Shown one piece after another: positions 12,118 through 23,400 of a DNA stretch of 64,000 nt. The notes beneath the pieces are model-generated. The model was not told the DNA's origin. It did not search any database and saw only the letters and a program-made list of their open reading frames with translations. Position 1 is the first letter of the stretch. The number at the start of each line of letters is the position of its first letter. The translations under genes and the position numbers were made by a program. Source of the stretch: Anticarsia gemmatalis (taxonomy: Eukaryota; Arthropoda; Insecta; Lepidoptera; Erebidae); NCBI RefSeq assembly GCF_050436995.1, contig NC_134755.1:3163001-3227000 (forward strand), in the 5' to 3' direction.

Positions 12118-12362
12118 GTAAATAGTAATTATAATAGTACGTAGTATAGTAGTAATACAGTAGCGCTAAAATAAGGTAAAGGTGGTATAATCGCGCTGCA
12201 AGAGCTTTTTCGAACGCTCGTGGCGCTAACCACCTCTGTACAACAGCTGGTAAGCGCCACGAAGCTGCGAAAAAGCTGTTGTAGCGCGATTATACCACCT
12301 TCATCTTATTTTAGCGCTCCTGTATTACTACTATACTACGTACTATTATAATTACTATTTAC
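12118..12362. repeat. 245-bp hairpin (about 95-base arms), MITE-like, nested in the 2-kb element
   Basis: The left arm 12118-12212 and right arm 12268-12362 are near-perfect reverse complements around a loop of about 55 bases that itself has partial inverted matches (gtggcgcta / tagcgcgatt-type). The outer part is AT-rich (gtaaatagtaattataatag) and the inner part GC-richer (ggtggtataatcgcgctgc). No clear target duplication was identified. Confidence 0.8.
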
Positions 12363-12540
12363 GACCACTGTAGATCCAATGTCGAGCTATAAGCTGGACA
12401 GTATGGGCCTATTTGACGCTACAATAGATCTGTAGCCGCTTATAGAACCACTATACTTCTTACTAAGGAGCCTAAGGCGTTATAAAAATCCTTTAACCGG
12501 CCATTGTGCAGCTTGTTATAGCGCTTGCGTGCTAGTTGGG

Positions 12541-14320
12541 TAGGTACTACGAGTTCATCAGGGTAAGCGAATTTTCCGTATTTAAAACGCAGGTGTTATT
12601 TAAAACGTATCTACTCCTTCACATTGTCACGTACGGTGCAGATAATTTGTATAACAGACGTAATTTGCTTCACTTTACTAGTATTTTCTGAGTTGCTTTG
12701 TTATCGTGTTAGACAAGGGACTTGCGATTTCCTTTGTTCGTATGGGAAATGATTTCTGCATGCCGTAACTAGTTTGGAAAATTGTGCAGTGAACTAAGAT
12801 TAGTTATTAATTTGTATCCTATTTTGGTGATAAATATTTACTTGTAGTAATCATATTATTAACTGTAGTAGATTAGTATCTACTACTAATCCATTAATTT
12901 TTTCATCGGTTAATTTTTTCAGTACTCTTTAATTTTTTCATTGGTTTTTCAACAGAGGAAGTGCCTTTAATTATTTTTATGGTTGCAATATTTTGTCTAA
13001 GTCGAACCTGTCACAAAATTATGACCTTATATACTTTGATATTATGACCTTAGTAACTCTTTTTTAAAGCACGAAAAACCAAATTCCAAAACCAGTAAAA
13101 CACCTTTTAACATAACACATGAAATCCAATCACTTTTATGCAGTTTCAAAATGAATTCAATAACTAAAACGCCGTCAGCAAAAATCAACGGAGCGGACAT
13201 TACGTTTGAACTCACACAAAATCTAATTTAGGAACTAATACAGCAGGCTATTTCATTGTGTTGTGGTCAGTGTGGGGTAATCAAGTGCCATTTTAAACTC
13301 TCTACGATACCGCTGAAAATGCACTGTGAGCTCGAAAACAATTGTATCAATGCACTACAATTGATTTTATCTTTCAACCCTCTGAAGTTGAATTGTTAAG
13401 GGTCCTTTATTGCGGTTGCTTTTCAGCGGATTGTGAAGTAATGAGATGTATCCGAGTTCGTGTGAGAGAATGAAGGGTTGTAAATCGTGTTACCGTTGCG
13501 TTTTATTTTAAGTTTGTATGAAGTGCCATTGTTTTTAAAAATCGAATAGATAGTTTACGGATGTAAGTATTTAGCATTGATTTCCGATGGAAATACGGTG
13601 AACGAAATACCTTTGTTGGTAAAATGTAGTGTACTTTAATATTATTATTAAAATGTGAAATATTTTTAACGTAAAATGTTAATTACAAGTCGCGGAGAGA
13701 TTGATCCCAAGCGAAAAATACTGTTTAAATATTAATTTCAACTTGTAACACGCTGTATAAACCACTTCATTTACTGGCTAATAAAATCGCTTCAAAATTG
13801 AAGTACCCTCAAAAATGGAAAATAATATCTGAAACGGTAGTAAAGGAAAGAAAACCTAAGAGTACTTTCCATTTCCACAGTTGGAATTGAACGATACTTT
13901 AATTATAAAGCTATTGAAGATAGTAGTAGCTGAAAATTACACTTCACATAGATATAAACCTATTTCAACACGCAAGTAAATCCTTAAAAGAAAAAAATTA
14001 TATATTCATTCGACCATTTTCTTGACCTATTCTAATAGCTGTCTGTTCTTACCACACACGTCCAAGTTTCACTAGCACCCCTCTTGTACCACTGCTGCTA
14101 ATTTCGAGTTCCAAATTACCAAGATCCAACTATTAAACGGTTATTTACTTCCCTACGAAGGATCCTTTTGTACTTCGCCTTTGTTTAACTTAGTTTCAGT
14201 GAGTTTAAGTTACTCGAGAAAGGTTAATCAACGTCTTATAATAGATTAAAAGCGTTCGTTTGATGTTTGAATTTGTTTTGATGGAACATACATAATATCA
14301 TGTCTGTTATACCCCAAGAT
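12541..14320. other. Intergenic, nothing recognised
   Basis: Unique-looking AT-rich sequence between the 2-kb DNA transposon and the 5S SINE, with no coding or RNA feature visible. Confidence 0.5.
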
Positions 14321-14604
14321 GAAGGCAAAAAAGGTAGGCGCCCATAGCCAGTTGTGCTCACCGGTCGGTAAACGATCTGTGGGTTAAGCAACCGTTGGCG
14401 CGGTCATTCCATAGATGGGTGACCGCATATTGGTATTTGAGCTGAGTGTCTCCGTGCTTCGGAGAGCACGTTAAAAGTCGGTCCTGGTTGTTGTTTACTA
14501 AGATAACAGTCGTTAAGCCATGTTAAAGGCCTTTGGGCTTGAACAACTTTGACATTAGGTTGACCACTAACCATACGATAAGAAGAATAAGAAGAAGGCA
14601 AAAA
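14321..14604 (+). mobile_element. 5S rRNA-derived SINE, second tail type, with target duplications
   Basis: The head at about 14373-14424 reads gatctgtgggttaagcaacc ... gcgcggtca ... agatgggtgaccgc, close to the 5S rRNA internal promoter. The body after about 14500 differs from the 9712-10182 copy and ends with accatacgataagaagaata plus an A/G-rich tail. An 11-base duplication gaaggcaaaaa occurs at 14321-14331 and 14594-14604. Confidence 0.8.
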
Positions 14605-14639
14605 TATAATTCACCCACGTTTCACCATTAACTATATAA

Positions 14640-14796
14640 GTCCTATTGTCATTTACAGAGCACGTTACCACACTCCAGTTACTATAGTGAGATATTGTAA
14701 CAAAAATTAGAAATGCCCAACAGTACTATCCACGATCAATCGAACCCGATACCTCATGATCAAGAGTCTGGTATACTAACGACCGCGCCACAGTCA
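14640..14796 (-). mobile_element. tRNA-headed SINE, head and part of body
   Basis: On the minus strand: GACTGTGGCGCGGTCGTTAG (A box region), a GATCATGAGGT stretch, then GGTTCGATTGATCG (B box, slightly diverged), then a body with GCCCAACAGTACT-like and GTAATGTGCT-like blocks. It lies 36 bases past the end of the 5S SINE. Confidence 0.7.
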
Positions 14797-15585
14797 TTTG
14801 GAATGATGGAACATGTTCTGTTTTAAGCAAGGGAAATACGGGCGATTCGTGTAAAACGTTGCAGAATCTTGTTTTGTACCAAATTGTGCGAGTTTGGTTC
14901 AGATGAAAATGCATTTGTAGTGACACGGTGCTCACTAAATCCGCTAATGCGATTATAGTGTTATGAAGCTTTTGTTACTTTCACGACGGATATGGTGGAA
15001 AACTACTTTGAATATGTTGTAGTGTTCACATAGGCTTTTTCCTAAATACATTGTTGCCTTTTAATCTTGTTTGTACAATAGATGCATTTGCAATAATTAT
15101 AGAACCAAGTAAACGTGATAAGACTGTTCAACCTACCGAATAATCATTATTATCGATTCTATCGAAGTTTACATTCCTAGGCTTAATCTACCATATAATA
15201 CAAGACTTATAAGAAATTGAATCTAGTTTCATAAGCATTATCTGCCAGTTTGCTTTCAGGAAAACAATTAAAAAAGCCCGTAAACTAGAGTATCTTCTTT
15301 TATTCCTTTCAAGAACTACTACATAAAACCAAATTCAGCTCGCAAAAATAAAGAGCAACTCCAAATTCACTAAGACTCAAAGCGAAAGGCTTCAAAATTA
15401 GAAACGGCAAGTCAAAGCAGCCTCTATAAAGTAAAATTTCGAATGAAAAATTCTTGTAAGTATTCGTTTTATTACGCCCCGAGTCCCGGGTGAAATAATA
15501 TTCCGTGGAAAAACGTGCGAAATGTTCAAAGTTGTTCATTCATGTCTGAAAATGTTAGTCTAGAAACATTTTAAGCTATAATACC
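14797..15585. other. Intergenic, nothing recognised
   Basis: Only short open frames, none with a recognisable domain. Confidence 0.5.
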
Positions 15586-15785
15586 AGCCAAGCTTTTCTT
15601 CCAACTATTGCAGTCGGCTTCGAGTCTCACCGGATGCAGCTGGATACGACTATTTTACATGGACTTCCACAACCCAGTTACCTGGGTCATAACACGATGC
15701 CCGTCGGTAAGTTGGTGGTCGTCAGACTTCCTAGCTTCTGACTACTGTTAACGACTGTCAAAGATCTTTGGAAATAACAGCCCGT
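15586..15785 (-). mobile_element. Partial 5S-SINE, tail type of 9712 copy
   Basis: Reverse complement of the 9950-10150 body: tctttgacagtcgttaacag, agtcagaagctaggaagtct, acccaggtaactgggttgtg and ctccaac-like end. No 5S head. It abuts a fragment of another repeat at about 15787-15910 that contains ccatcgactaccgacaacc. Confidence 0.7.
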
Positions 15786-15786
15786 C

Positions 15787-15910
15787 CGATTTTCTAATAC
15801 CATCGACTACCGACAACCGGCTAGCTATCGAGAAATTCACAGAATCCTATTTAGTGCATCTACCAATCTCTTGATACTCGACAGCACAGACTTTACATAG
15901 TGAAATGCAC
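15787..15910 (-). repeat. Partial copy of the 41508-type MITE
   Basis: On the minus strand it contains ggttgtcggtagtcgatggt, an end-proximal block of that element, and further diverged sequence. It directly follows a SINE fragment. Confidence 0.4.
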
Positions 15911-16318
15911 ATTGGACCCACAATAACGTGCCTTCCAAAACACGGTAAGTTTGTTTATAATTTGTACCTAGGTTTGCTACAGACCACAATGCTAAGCATA
16001 ATTAAATCTGAGAACGAAATGAATTTAAACGTCTGCACCTGGATGTGCTTTCAATTTGTTTGACTCTTTGAGAAAGTGCAAAGCGCTTTGTTGAAATTAA
16101 ATCAGAAAGTCCTTTTATTGTTCAGTTTTCTGTTAACGCAGTGTTTTCATAATAATGCAATATTATGGCTAGACTACATTACTTTTGTACTAAGACGATA
16201 ACAATAAAGCCTTCATAAGTTTTTTAAAGTTATAATTACAATTCCAAAAGATTCTTGAACTTATATTATTGTAATTAATCCGAATGCATACATGTCTACA
16301 ATAAAAGAACGAGTAAAA

Positions 16319-16538
16319 TCCTACTAATATTATAAATGCGAAAGTTTGTGAGAATGTATGTATGTATGGATGTTTGTTGCTCTTTTACGCAAATACTACT
16401 GAACCGATTACGATGAAATTTGGTATAGAGGTAGCTGAAGACCCAGAATATAGGCTACTATTTATCCCAGAGTTCCCGAGGGTACGGCATTTACACGGGA
16501 AGGGCTTACACGCGGACGAAGTCGCGGGCGGCCTCTAG
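16319..16538 (+). mobile_element. Non-autonomous Helitron, complete
   Basis: It begins TCCTACTAATATTATAAATG after an A and ends GGCGGCCTCTAG before a T. Helitrons have 5' TC and 3' CTRR and insert between A and T. A GC-rich segment with short inverted repeats (cgcggacgaagtcgcgggcg) precedes the 3' end. The 220-base length and absence of an ORF show a non-autonomous copy. Confidence 0.8.
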
Positions 16539-19500
16539 TTAGTTATATTTTTTTAGAGAAATTAAACATAATTATATAACACGCTCCCAATAAAGCGAAT
16601 GTACAAATAATATTCTCTACAGACACAAGTAAGAATTACATTACACAGAACAAACATTCCTTTGCGTATTTAATCGTAGCACAATACATAACAATGTACA
16701 GACAAAAGCCATTTCAATACCAGTTGTTTGCGTGACTCCGTTTCTGGTCTACATCAACGAGGTAATACATTTTCAGGAAGTTTTCAATAGACAGGTCAGG
16801 CTTAAGTCAATTGCGATGTGGCTCGGTTTATCTTCGGTTTATTGTCCGATATTCGGTGGCATTTTCGTGTGTATTTCTAATTTTGATGAAGCGTCGATGT
16901 GTGGATTCAATCTTCGGGATTATAATGATGTTTGTAAACGGTTTTTTGATTATTTATTTTGTTATAATATTTATTTTGTAAACTGTTAAACAACGTAGGT
17001 ATTGTGGAATGTAAGGCAGCCCCTATTGTTATATTTGTAGGATATACTCAATGAAGAATTTAATAAATTCTTTATTGTTAGTTTATTAATCAGTTTTTTT
17101 GTAAGTAAGTAGTTAAATATTCATCTTAAAATGAATGAAGTCTTGTGAATGATCTTCATAAAAACTAAAAGAATTCCATTTCTCCACTATACTAAGTCAT
17201 TTTGTTTACGTGAATAATATTTCTACAAATTCGAATCAGTTTTCCAGCAATTCCGCCGCTCCAGCAAAGAAAATGTGTACAAAATTCATATTTTCAGTGT
17301 TTGATGTAGAGATTTTACATTTTAGTAGAAATGCGGCGTTGCAGTCCGGAGTACGGACTTACGGAGGGCGTAACACAATCTGTTAAAATGAGGTCGTGAG
17401 ACGAGCAGCGGAATGTATTCAGCTTGCCCGTTAATTAGTTTGTATTCTTAACCACGACGGGAACGTATGCGTTTGGGGTAATTGTTTACGTTTGCGATTG
17501 GTCTGATGTTTATCTCTGGAATATTTGGCTCGGGCATTGTAATGAACAGGTAATTGTGTTAGGCGACGAATAAATTTGGATGAACAAAAGTTTCCTATCT
17601 TTATTGGAGAAAATTATTGTTTTTTTTAATTGGAACGCAATTTTTCTTTCGCATTTTCCTTAGTATCGCGGTTATTAACTGTATGTGTATATATTTTTGG
17701 TGAAAATCTGGTTCCGAGTAGGGCACTCAAAAATTGTTACCGGATTCTACGAACTAGACGTGTATTGTTACTCTTTTCATATCTCTCTTCCTAGAAGTCT
17801 CTTTGCTTTGCGAAATAGGTTTTAGAGATTCACATTATCTAATCTCTCTACATTATTCAGGCGAGTAGCTCGGGACTAGAATGCAACGGTCGATCAACGA
17901 GGCAACATTGACAGTCCTAAACAAACTTAAACATGGACTTACATTAAATAGACTTTACGAACTTATTGATTTCGTATTAATGCTGTACAAGGTTTCTTTT
18001 AGCTAGAAGAGAAACTTGGAAGTTTTATAATTCCTGGTGCAAAGGAAATTATATGGAAGTATTGCGGATTCTTATTCAAAGAAGACTCTAATAGCCGGCT
18101 ATTAAGAAGAAACCAGGAAAGGGGGAATGACCTTACAAGACAAGTTGATACAGTTACATATAACAAAGAATAAAATGCTTCTATCGAAAATAGTATTTTT
18201 ATTCCAGCACTCCCAATTTTTATGAACGCGCTATTACTAAACTTTATCTTTATCGACCTAAGCTTACCTATAAAAAAAGACTTCTAGCAATAAAATATTC
18301 CACTATAAGTGTAATAAAATTCTATACCTACCTATATAATATATTGAAAGCAGTAAATATATCGGACGAAATATCTACGGTAGAGTAAAAACATGAATAA
18401 GCTGTACAAAAACGTGGATTCAGGTACTTGGAAATATGGTCATATTTGTCATAATGTCAGCCGAAATTTTAATACTCACCATCACCACTTTACTAACCAG
18501 CAGAACGAAATTTCTTTTTGAATGAATTTGCTTTTCAAGACAAAGATTTAAAAGTTTAGCAGAGTATGCAATCTATATCTTTATTTCTTCAGTTACCTTC
18601 ATATTAAAATGGTTATTAGTTCTGTCTATTATCTTTGTAGCCTCATAAATATCATGTCCAAGCACGAACTAATAATGCTTCTTTCTCTATGCATTCTCTA
18701 TACCAAGATTAATTTAGGTCAGTCCTCCAGAATCACACGGTCATGTAAGCAAAAATTAAATTCATGTCCAGCCGAACTTCAGACAGCGATTACGAGTCTA
18801 ATTCCTTCCAACCTTGAACATAATGCCCTAAAAGTATTGGTAGTAATCCTCTAACCTGTGTAGAAGACTTACAAGTGCGTCTGTTAACAATGTTTGCCGT
18901 TTGCTTAATTGACGTTGACAAGTATGTGACCTAAAATGTCACCTGGTTTTGTACGAATAGATCTTCAGCCAATTTCTACCTGTCTACCCTTGTCTGTAGT
19001 TATTAGACGTTCACGACGTGTGTTCTTCTATTGATATTTTGTAACTGCCATCTTAGTATTTTCTTCTGCTTAAGTATAATTTTTCATAGTCTGTCTGTCT
19101 GTTTGTTCTTTGATCTTCTTCTCCACTTACTTACTTATAGAATGCTATCTTCTACTTCAACTTTTGCTATTAGATTTTCTTTACTCCATTCTGTTGCCTG
19201 TTATTTCTATTGACTACGGGTATCACTTTTCTAAATCTGTCAGCAATCTAGCGGGATAAGTGAAGAAAAGTACAAACAACAAAGCAATCAATGACAACAA
19301 CGAGAAATACAATGCTTATAAATAAATCAATTGTTTTAAACTTCCAATAACCAGACCAATATTTTAAAAACCACACAAAAACTATTATTTCAAACTTTTA
19401 TAACAGCACTCCATTTGTCAAGAGGCGATGACAGTTTTATTGAAAACTGAACATCAATACATCATCGATATAAGTTCATTGTGTAACGAAACGTAATCAT

Positions 19501-22147
19501 TTTACGTTGTAGATACGTCTGTAAATCATTGGAGTGATAAAACGGCTCTGTTTATTTAACTATGAATCGACTAGTATGTTTATACGAGCAGTAACCAGTT
19601 CAGTTATGATTGTTAGTGAAATCCGAAATGTGTTGCTGATTGATAAATGTTACTGAAATGTGGGTTGATAGATTGGTAAGTGAATGACTGGTTTAACCTA
19701 AAAACGGTTGTGAAAATCTGTGTGCTTTATTTATGTTTTAGTCATTAATAACTCTTTTAAGAACGTCAAATTGAATGTTACCTTCCGATTTAACAACAAA
19801 TGAGAAAAACACGATTGAGAAAAATTGCATGCGTAAATAAATAGTTGTAAACCATTCCAAAGAACCAATATATGGATGATACCTGCCAATTGAAGAACGG
19901 CTCGATATGGACATGAAATCTTGTTAACAAACTTAAAGCTATGACAATACAGCAAGATAAAGATCATTAATATAAACCTTTCAAAGAGAAGAAAATATAT
20001 TTCAGCAATACATAGATATACTTCAATTCAATAAAAATAAATCCTGGACTATACCGTGAAAGGACGTCCATCTTTAGAAAAACGAAAAGGTCCTACAATA
20101 TTTCCTTTACCTCACATGTGCCCAAGTGATCTATTTTTAAATCGACACTGTAGAATGACAATAGTGAAGGAAAAGTCCATTTATTTTTCTTACTGGACTG
20201 AAACGTTTCATTGCTGAATCAATTTCGTTCCCCTGAAAGGACAGAGGAAGACTAGTGTAATAATAGCACACTGAAATGGTGAGCGAGAACGTAGTTTCCA
20301 GTATTGAGTGCTTATAGATTTAAAAGTATGTTACTGTCGGTACGATTTTGTTCGTGCAGAAGACAAAACTGCTTTAAACAACGCACCCTAAACAATGTTA
20401 TGATTCTGTTGTAAAGGGAATGAAACTCTATTGTACTTAGTTTTATTAGATACATAATAATATATCAAGACACATTTTACTCAACGAGATTTATTTCCAT
20501 TTAGATGACAACAAACCTAATGGTACGTACTAGACTCATTACTTACACAATCCCCATAGTTTATGTATACAGTGCGTCTTGCCTAAAAATCCTTTATTCT
20601 GAAGTTTGATGCTTGTCACGGAATTTTGACTTTAACTTTATTGAAACTCTAGAAATAACTCTAAACCTTTTATCTAAAGCACATCTACGAAATGAAATCT
20701 TTTCGTACAAATCAATTAAACATTTCGTGCTAAAGCCGGTTAATATTAACAATAGTTCTAAAAAAGATTCGGCACACCGTGATACTGACCACGGCGCCGC
20801 ATCACCGGCGTGACCCAATAAATACCGCGCCGATTGTCCAAACACTCCCTGAATAGCCCTACAATATGATTGAGTAATAAGAAGATAATTATTCCACGTG
20901 GCCCCTCGTGTAAACAATATGCCAGCGGTGTAAACAATCGCTGGCCTGTACACTTGCACGCGAAAATGTCTTCATAATCTCACGGAAGATGGACGCTCGC
21001 AGTTAATGCGATAGTTGGTACTGCTTGTCCTCTTTGAGGAGTAAATGTAATCTGTTGATGCGTGAAATGGCCGGTTTGGTTAATTTCGACATAACTTCAG
21101 TTTCGATTAACATTGGGAAATGAGGAAATAAATTGCAAATTCTCATTCACAGATGGGAATAAATACAATTGTTAAAGATAGATTTATCACGGAAATCTTT
21201 TTGTAACAATCTCGTACACTGTTAAACATGTTCTCTGATATTTCACATGAACACGGAAAAGTGTGACTCAATCAACAATAGGATGAAGCGACAAAAAGTG
21301 TTTCATTGAGCATTACATTTTGATTGAAAGCGAGTGCAACAGATTGCATAATAATATGAAGCAGTTCTCAAGCTGGTGACAGACGTGGAAGTAAGGAAGA
21401 TACACATAATATAGTAGGTACTGTTTCTTTTTATAGAGTTCATTGACGTGGTTAATACAAAAGTTTTTCAAACAGCCAGTTTGCATACGCGAGTTCAACC
21501 ATACCCGGTTATGAAACTGAAGATCCGAGCAATCGATCAGGCAATTTTAAATATTGCATCTTGTAAACTTTCCCGACTGTACTGCCAGTAAATACATCGT
21601 CAAGTGAATGATCCATCATAACCAAAGAGATTGGGATTAAGAGGGCACAGGAAATACCAGATATTTATGTGCAATTTTTATATGATTTAACACCACGCCT
21701 GGCGGCTGCCACACGACGTAATATGGGGTAATACGAAATTTGCATTATTTAACAGAATACGTATTCCGGGAATATGAATTATAACAGATATGGAGCTCAA
21801 GGCTAAATGTTTAGTGCGCAAGTGGTTCAATACGACGCGTTAGTCAATTTCCATTATCATCTGGCTGCGTATATTGGACGAGAAATTAAGACATTGTGCT
21901 CGAAAACGACAAGTTTGTTTTTAACGTAAGTGTAATCGCGCAAGGCTATGGAAAAGTAATTTCGGAGAAGTATCTAAACAATGTATGAAATAAAAAAATC
22001 ATATATTCGTTTGTTCTGTCAATTAAATATTCTCTTTTAGGTTTTTATATCAGGATACGGAAAATTTTGCGAAATCGGATGGGTTTTTGTGTGAAACATT
22101 TATTACAGAACGGTTTTGGAAATTGATACACAGATATGCGACTCCGT
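16539..22147. other. Intergenic, mostly unique sequence
   Basis: No gene recognised. A GC-richer patch at 17230-17480 and the candidate enhancer at 20890-20940 are the only compositional features. Confidence 0.5.
20890..20940. promoter_or_regulatory. Candidate enhancer: E-box and two forkhead-type sites
   Basis: A CACGTG palindrome at 20895-20900 and two GTAAACA sites exactly 20 bases apart (20910-20916, 20930-20936) lie in a locally GC-rich segment (about 20760-20960) within AT-rich DNA. GTAAACA is the core bound by forkhead factors such as FoxO. This is inference from motifs only. No nearby gene start is known. Confidence 0.25.
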
Positions 22148-22336
22148 CGACCTCCGTGGCGCAGTGGTTTAGGGACGCCCCCACGCCGCTACCATCGCGT
22201 CGGAAGGTCGTGGGTTCGATTCCCACACGGATCAATTACTTGTGCAATCCACAAATAATTGTTTCGGGTCTGATTGTACTTTGTGTCCGTTGTTTTTATG
22301 TTTGTAAAAGTCCCCACGACACAAGAGCAATTCTTT
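22148..22336 (+). mobile_element. tRNA-headed SINE
   Basis: A pol III A box (tggcgcagtgg, 22157-22167) and a B box (GGTTCGATTCC, 22213-22223) are present. They are followed by a body containing tgtactttgtgtccgttg and acaagagcaatt. The spacing of about 45 bases between boxes and the non-tRNA body show a SINE, not a tRNA gene. Confidence 0.8.
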
Positions 22337-22617
22337 GTTTACTTAATTTTGATACTTTTTATCCTCAAAAATTCTTACACGCAGACGAATTTGCGAGCAG
22401 AATCTAGTATATTACAGTACATGTACAAAATTATTCCGACATGTCCCACTAGTTATCGATACTATTATTTAGGTCGCAGAGGTCAGACAGCAGTCGGACG
22501 TGCAAAACTTGTGTGTCGCATTCTTTTCTTTGGTCATTGGCCTTTTATCTCAGCATTCAAGACGTTTACAGAACAAATCAAAGATTTCTTCGTGTTGGTT
22601 GTAGTTTTTATCTAACA

Positions 22618-22862
22618 TTAGCTGACCCGCGGAACTTCGCTTGCGTCACATAAGAGAATCATAATTTTCCCTGTTTTTTAAACATTTTTCACTGGTACTC
22701 AGCTCCTATTGGTCGAAGCGTGATGATATATAGCCTATAGCCTTCCTCGATAAATGGTCTAATCAACACAAAAATAATTATTCAATTCCAACCAGTAGAC
22801 CCTGAGATTAGCGCGTTCAAACAAACAAACAAACTCTTCAGTTTTATAATATTAGTATTAGT
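22618..22862 (-). mobile_element. Non-autonomous Helitron
   Basis: On the minus strand: actaatattataaaactgaa, gtttgtttgtttgaacgcgc, caggg.tctactgg, and the end cgcgggtcagctaa. It is the same subfamily as 56070-56331. The 5' end has extra ACTAAT copies, so its limit is uncertain. Confidence 0.7.
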
Positions 22863-23158
22863 AATTAGTAGTATTACGAAAAATTTGGAATTGTGGTCAC
22901 TGACCAAACATGTACAATGTACATCCATCAACACTGATATTCAGCCGATTTTAGGCACACCAATTAGTAGGTTTCCGGAATATCAAGATACAGTTTGAAT
23001 TTTGCTGTGAAATGTAGCATTGATGCAACACGATAAGCCGATTTTGATGCCGTAATGCAAAACAGCTAGCTATCAAAGGTGATTCAGCAACGATGCGGCC
23101 AGAAAGCTCTACTATAGGTAGTATTGCATTTCAATGGGCTTACATGTATATTTATTAC

Positions 23159-23400
23159 TAGCTTTTGCCCGCAAGATCGTCCGCGTGGTTTGTGATTTAG
23201 TTCAGAATTTTCGTACAAACTGTCGTCCCCTAGTTTATCCCCTTGGGGAATCAATCAAAATCTTGATGAATATTAAGAAAAAATGAGAAAATTTGGATAA
23301 ATGTTTGTACTCAGTCACATCAAAACTACGATGCAGATTTTGATGAAATTAGGCTATCTTGTGGCTTAGGTACCAGAAACGCACATGAGCTACAGAAATA
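23159..23400 (-). mobile_element. Eroded Helitron remnant
   Basis: On plus it starts CTAGCTTTTGCCCGC, the reverse complement of a Helitron 3' end, with gtccgcgtgg and a 'gatgaaatt' block further in. The 5' end cannot be found. Confidence 0.45.

Larger units (their letters stand above)
10525..12540. mobile_element. 2.0-kb non-autonomous DNA transposon (CCCAACTAGCAC ends, TA target)
   Basis: The outer ends CCCAACTAGCAC and GTGCTAGTTGGG are perfect inverted repeats flanked by TA on both sides, with partial inversion continuing for about 15 more bases. The interior is rich in variants of a short motif (agcgctataa / ttatagcgct), for example at about 10828-10840, 11048-11060 and 12507-12525. This is the pattern of subterminal transposase-binding repeats. 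There is no coding sequence. An (ATAAA)n array and a long hairpin lie inside. Confidence 0.7.

Noticed and set aside
16732..16989. 85-residue plus-strand ORF
   Set aside because: No homology recognised, no splice or promoter context; left as chance.
20594..20959. 121-residue minus-strand ORF
   Set aside because: No recognisable domain, atypical composition, and it coincides with a GC-rich island; more likely chance.
22150..22235. Possible tRNA gene (A and B boxes)
   Set aside because: The cloverleaf is not maintained and a SINE body follows; same for 42050-42110 and the minus-strand heads.
22087..22615. Two plus-strand ORFs of 106 and 113 codons
   Set aside because: They cross the tRNA-headed SINE and have no domain.
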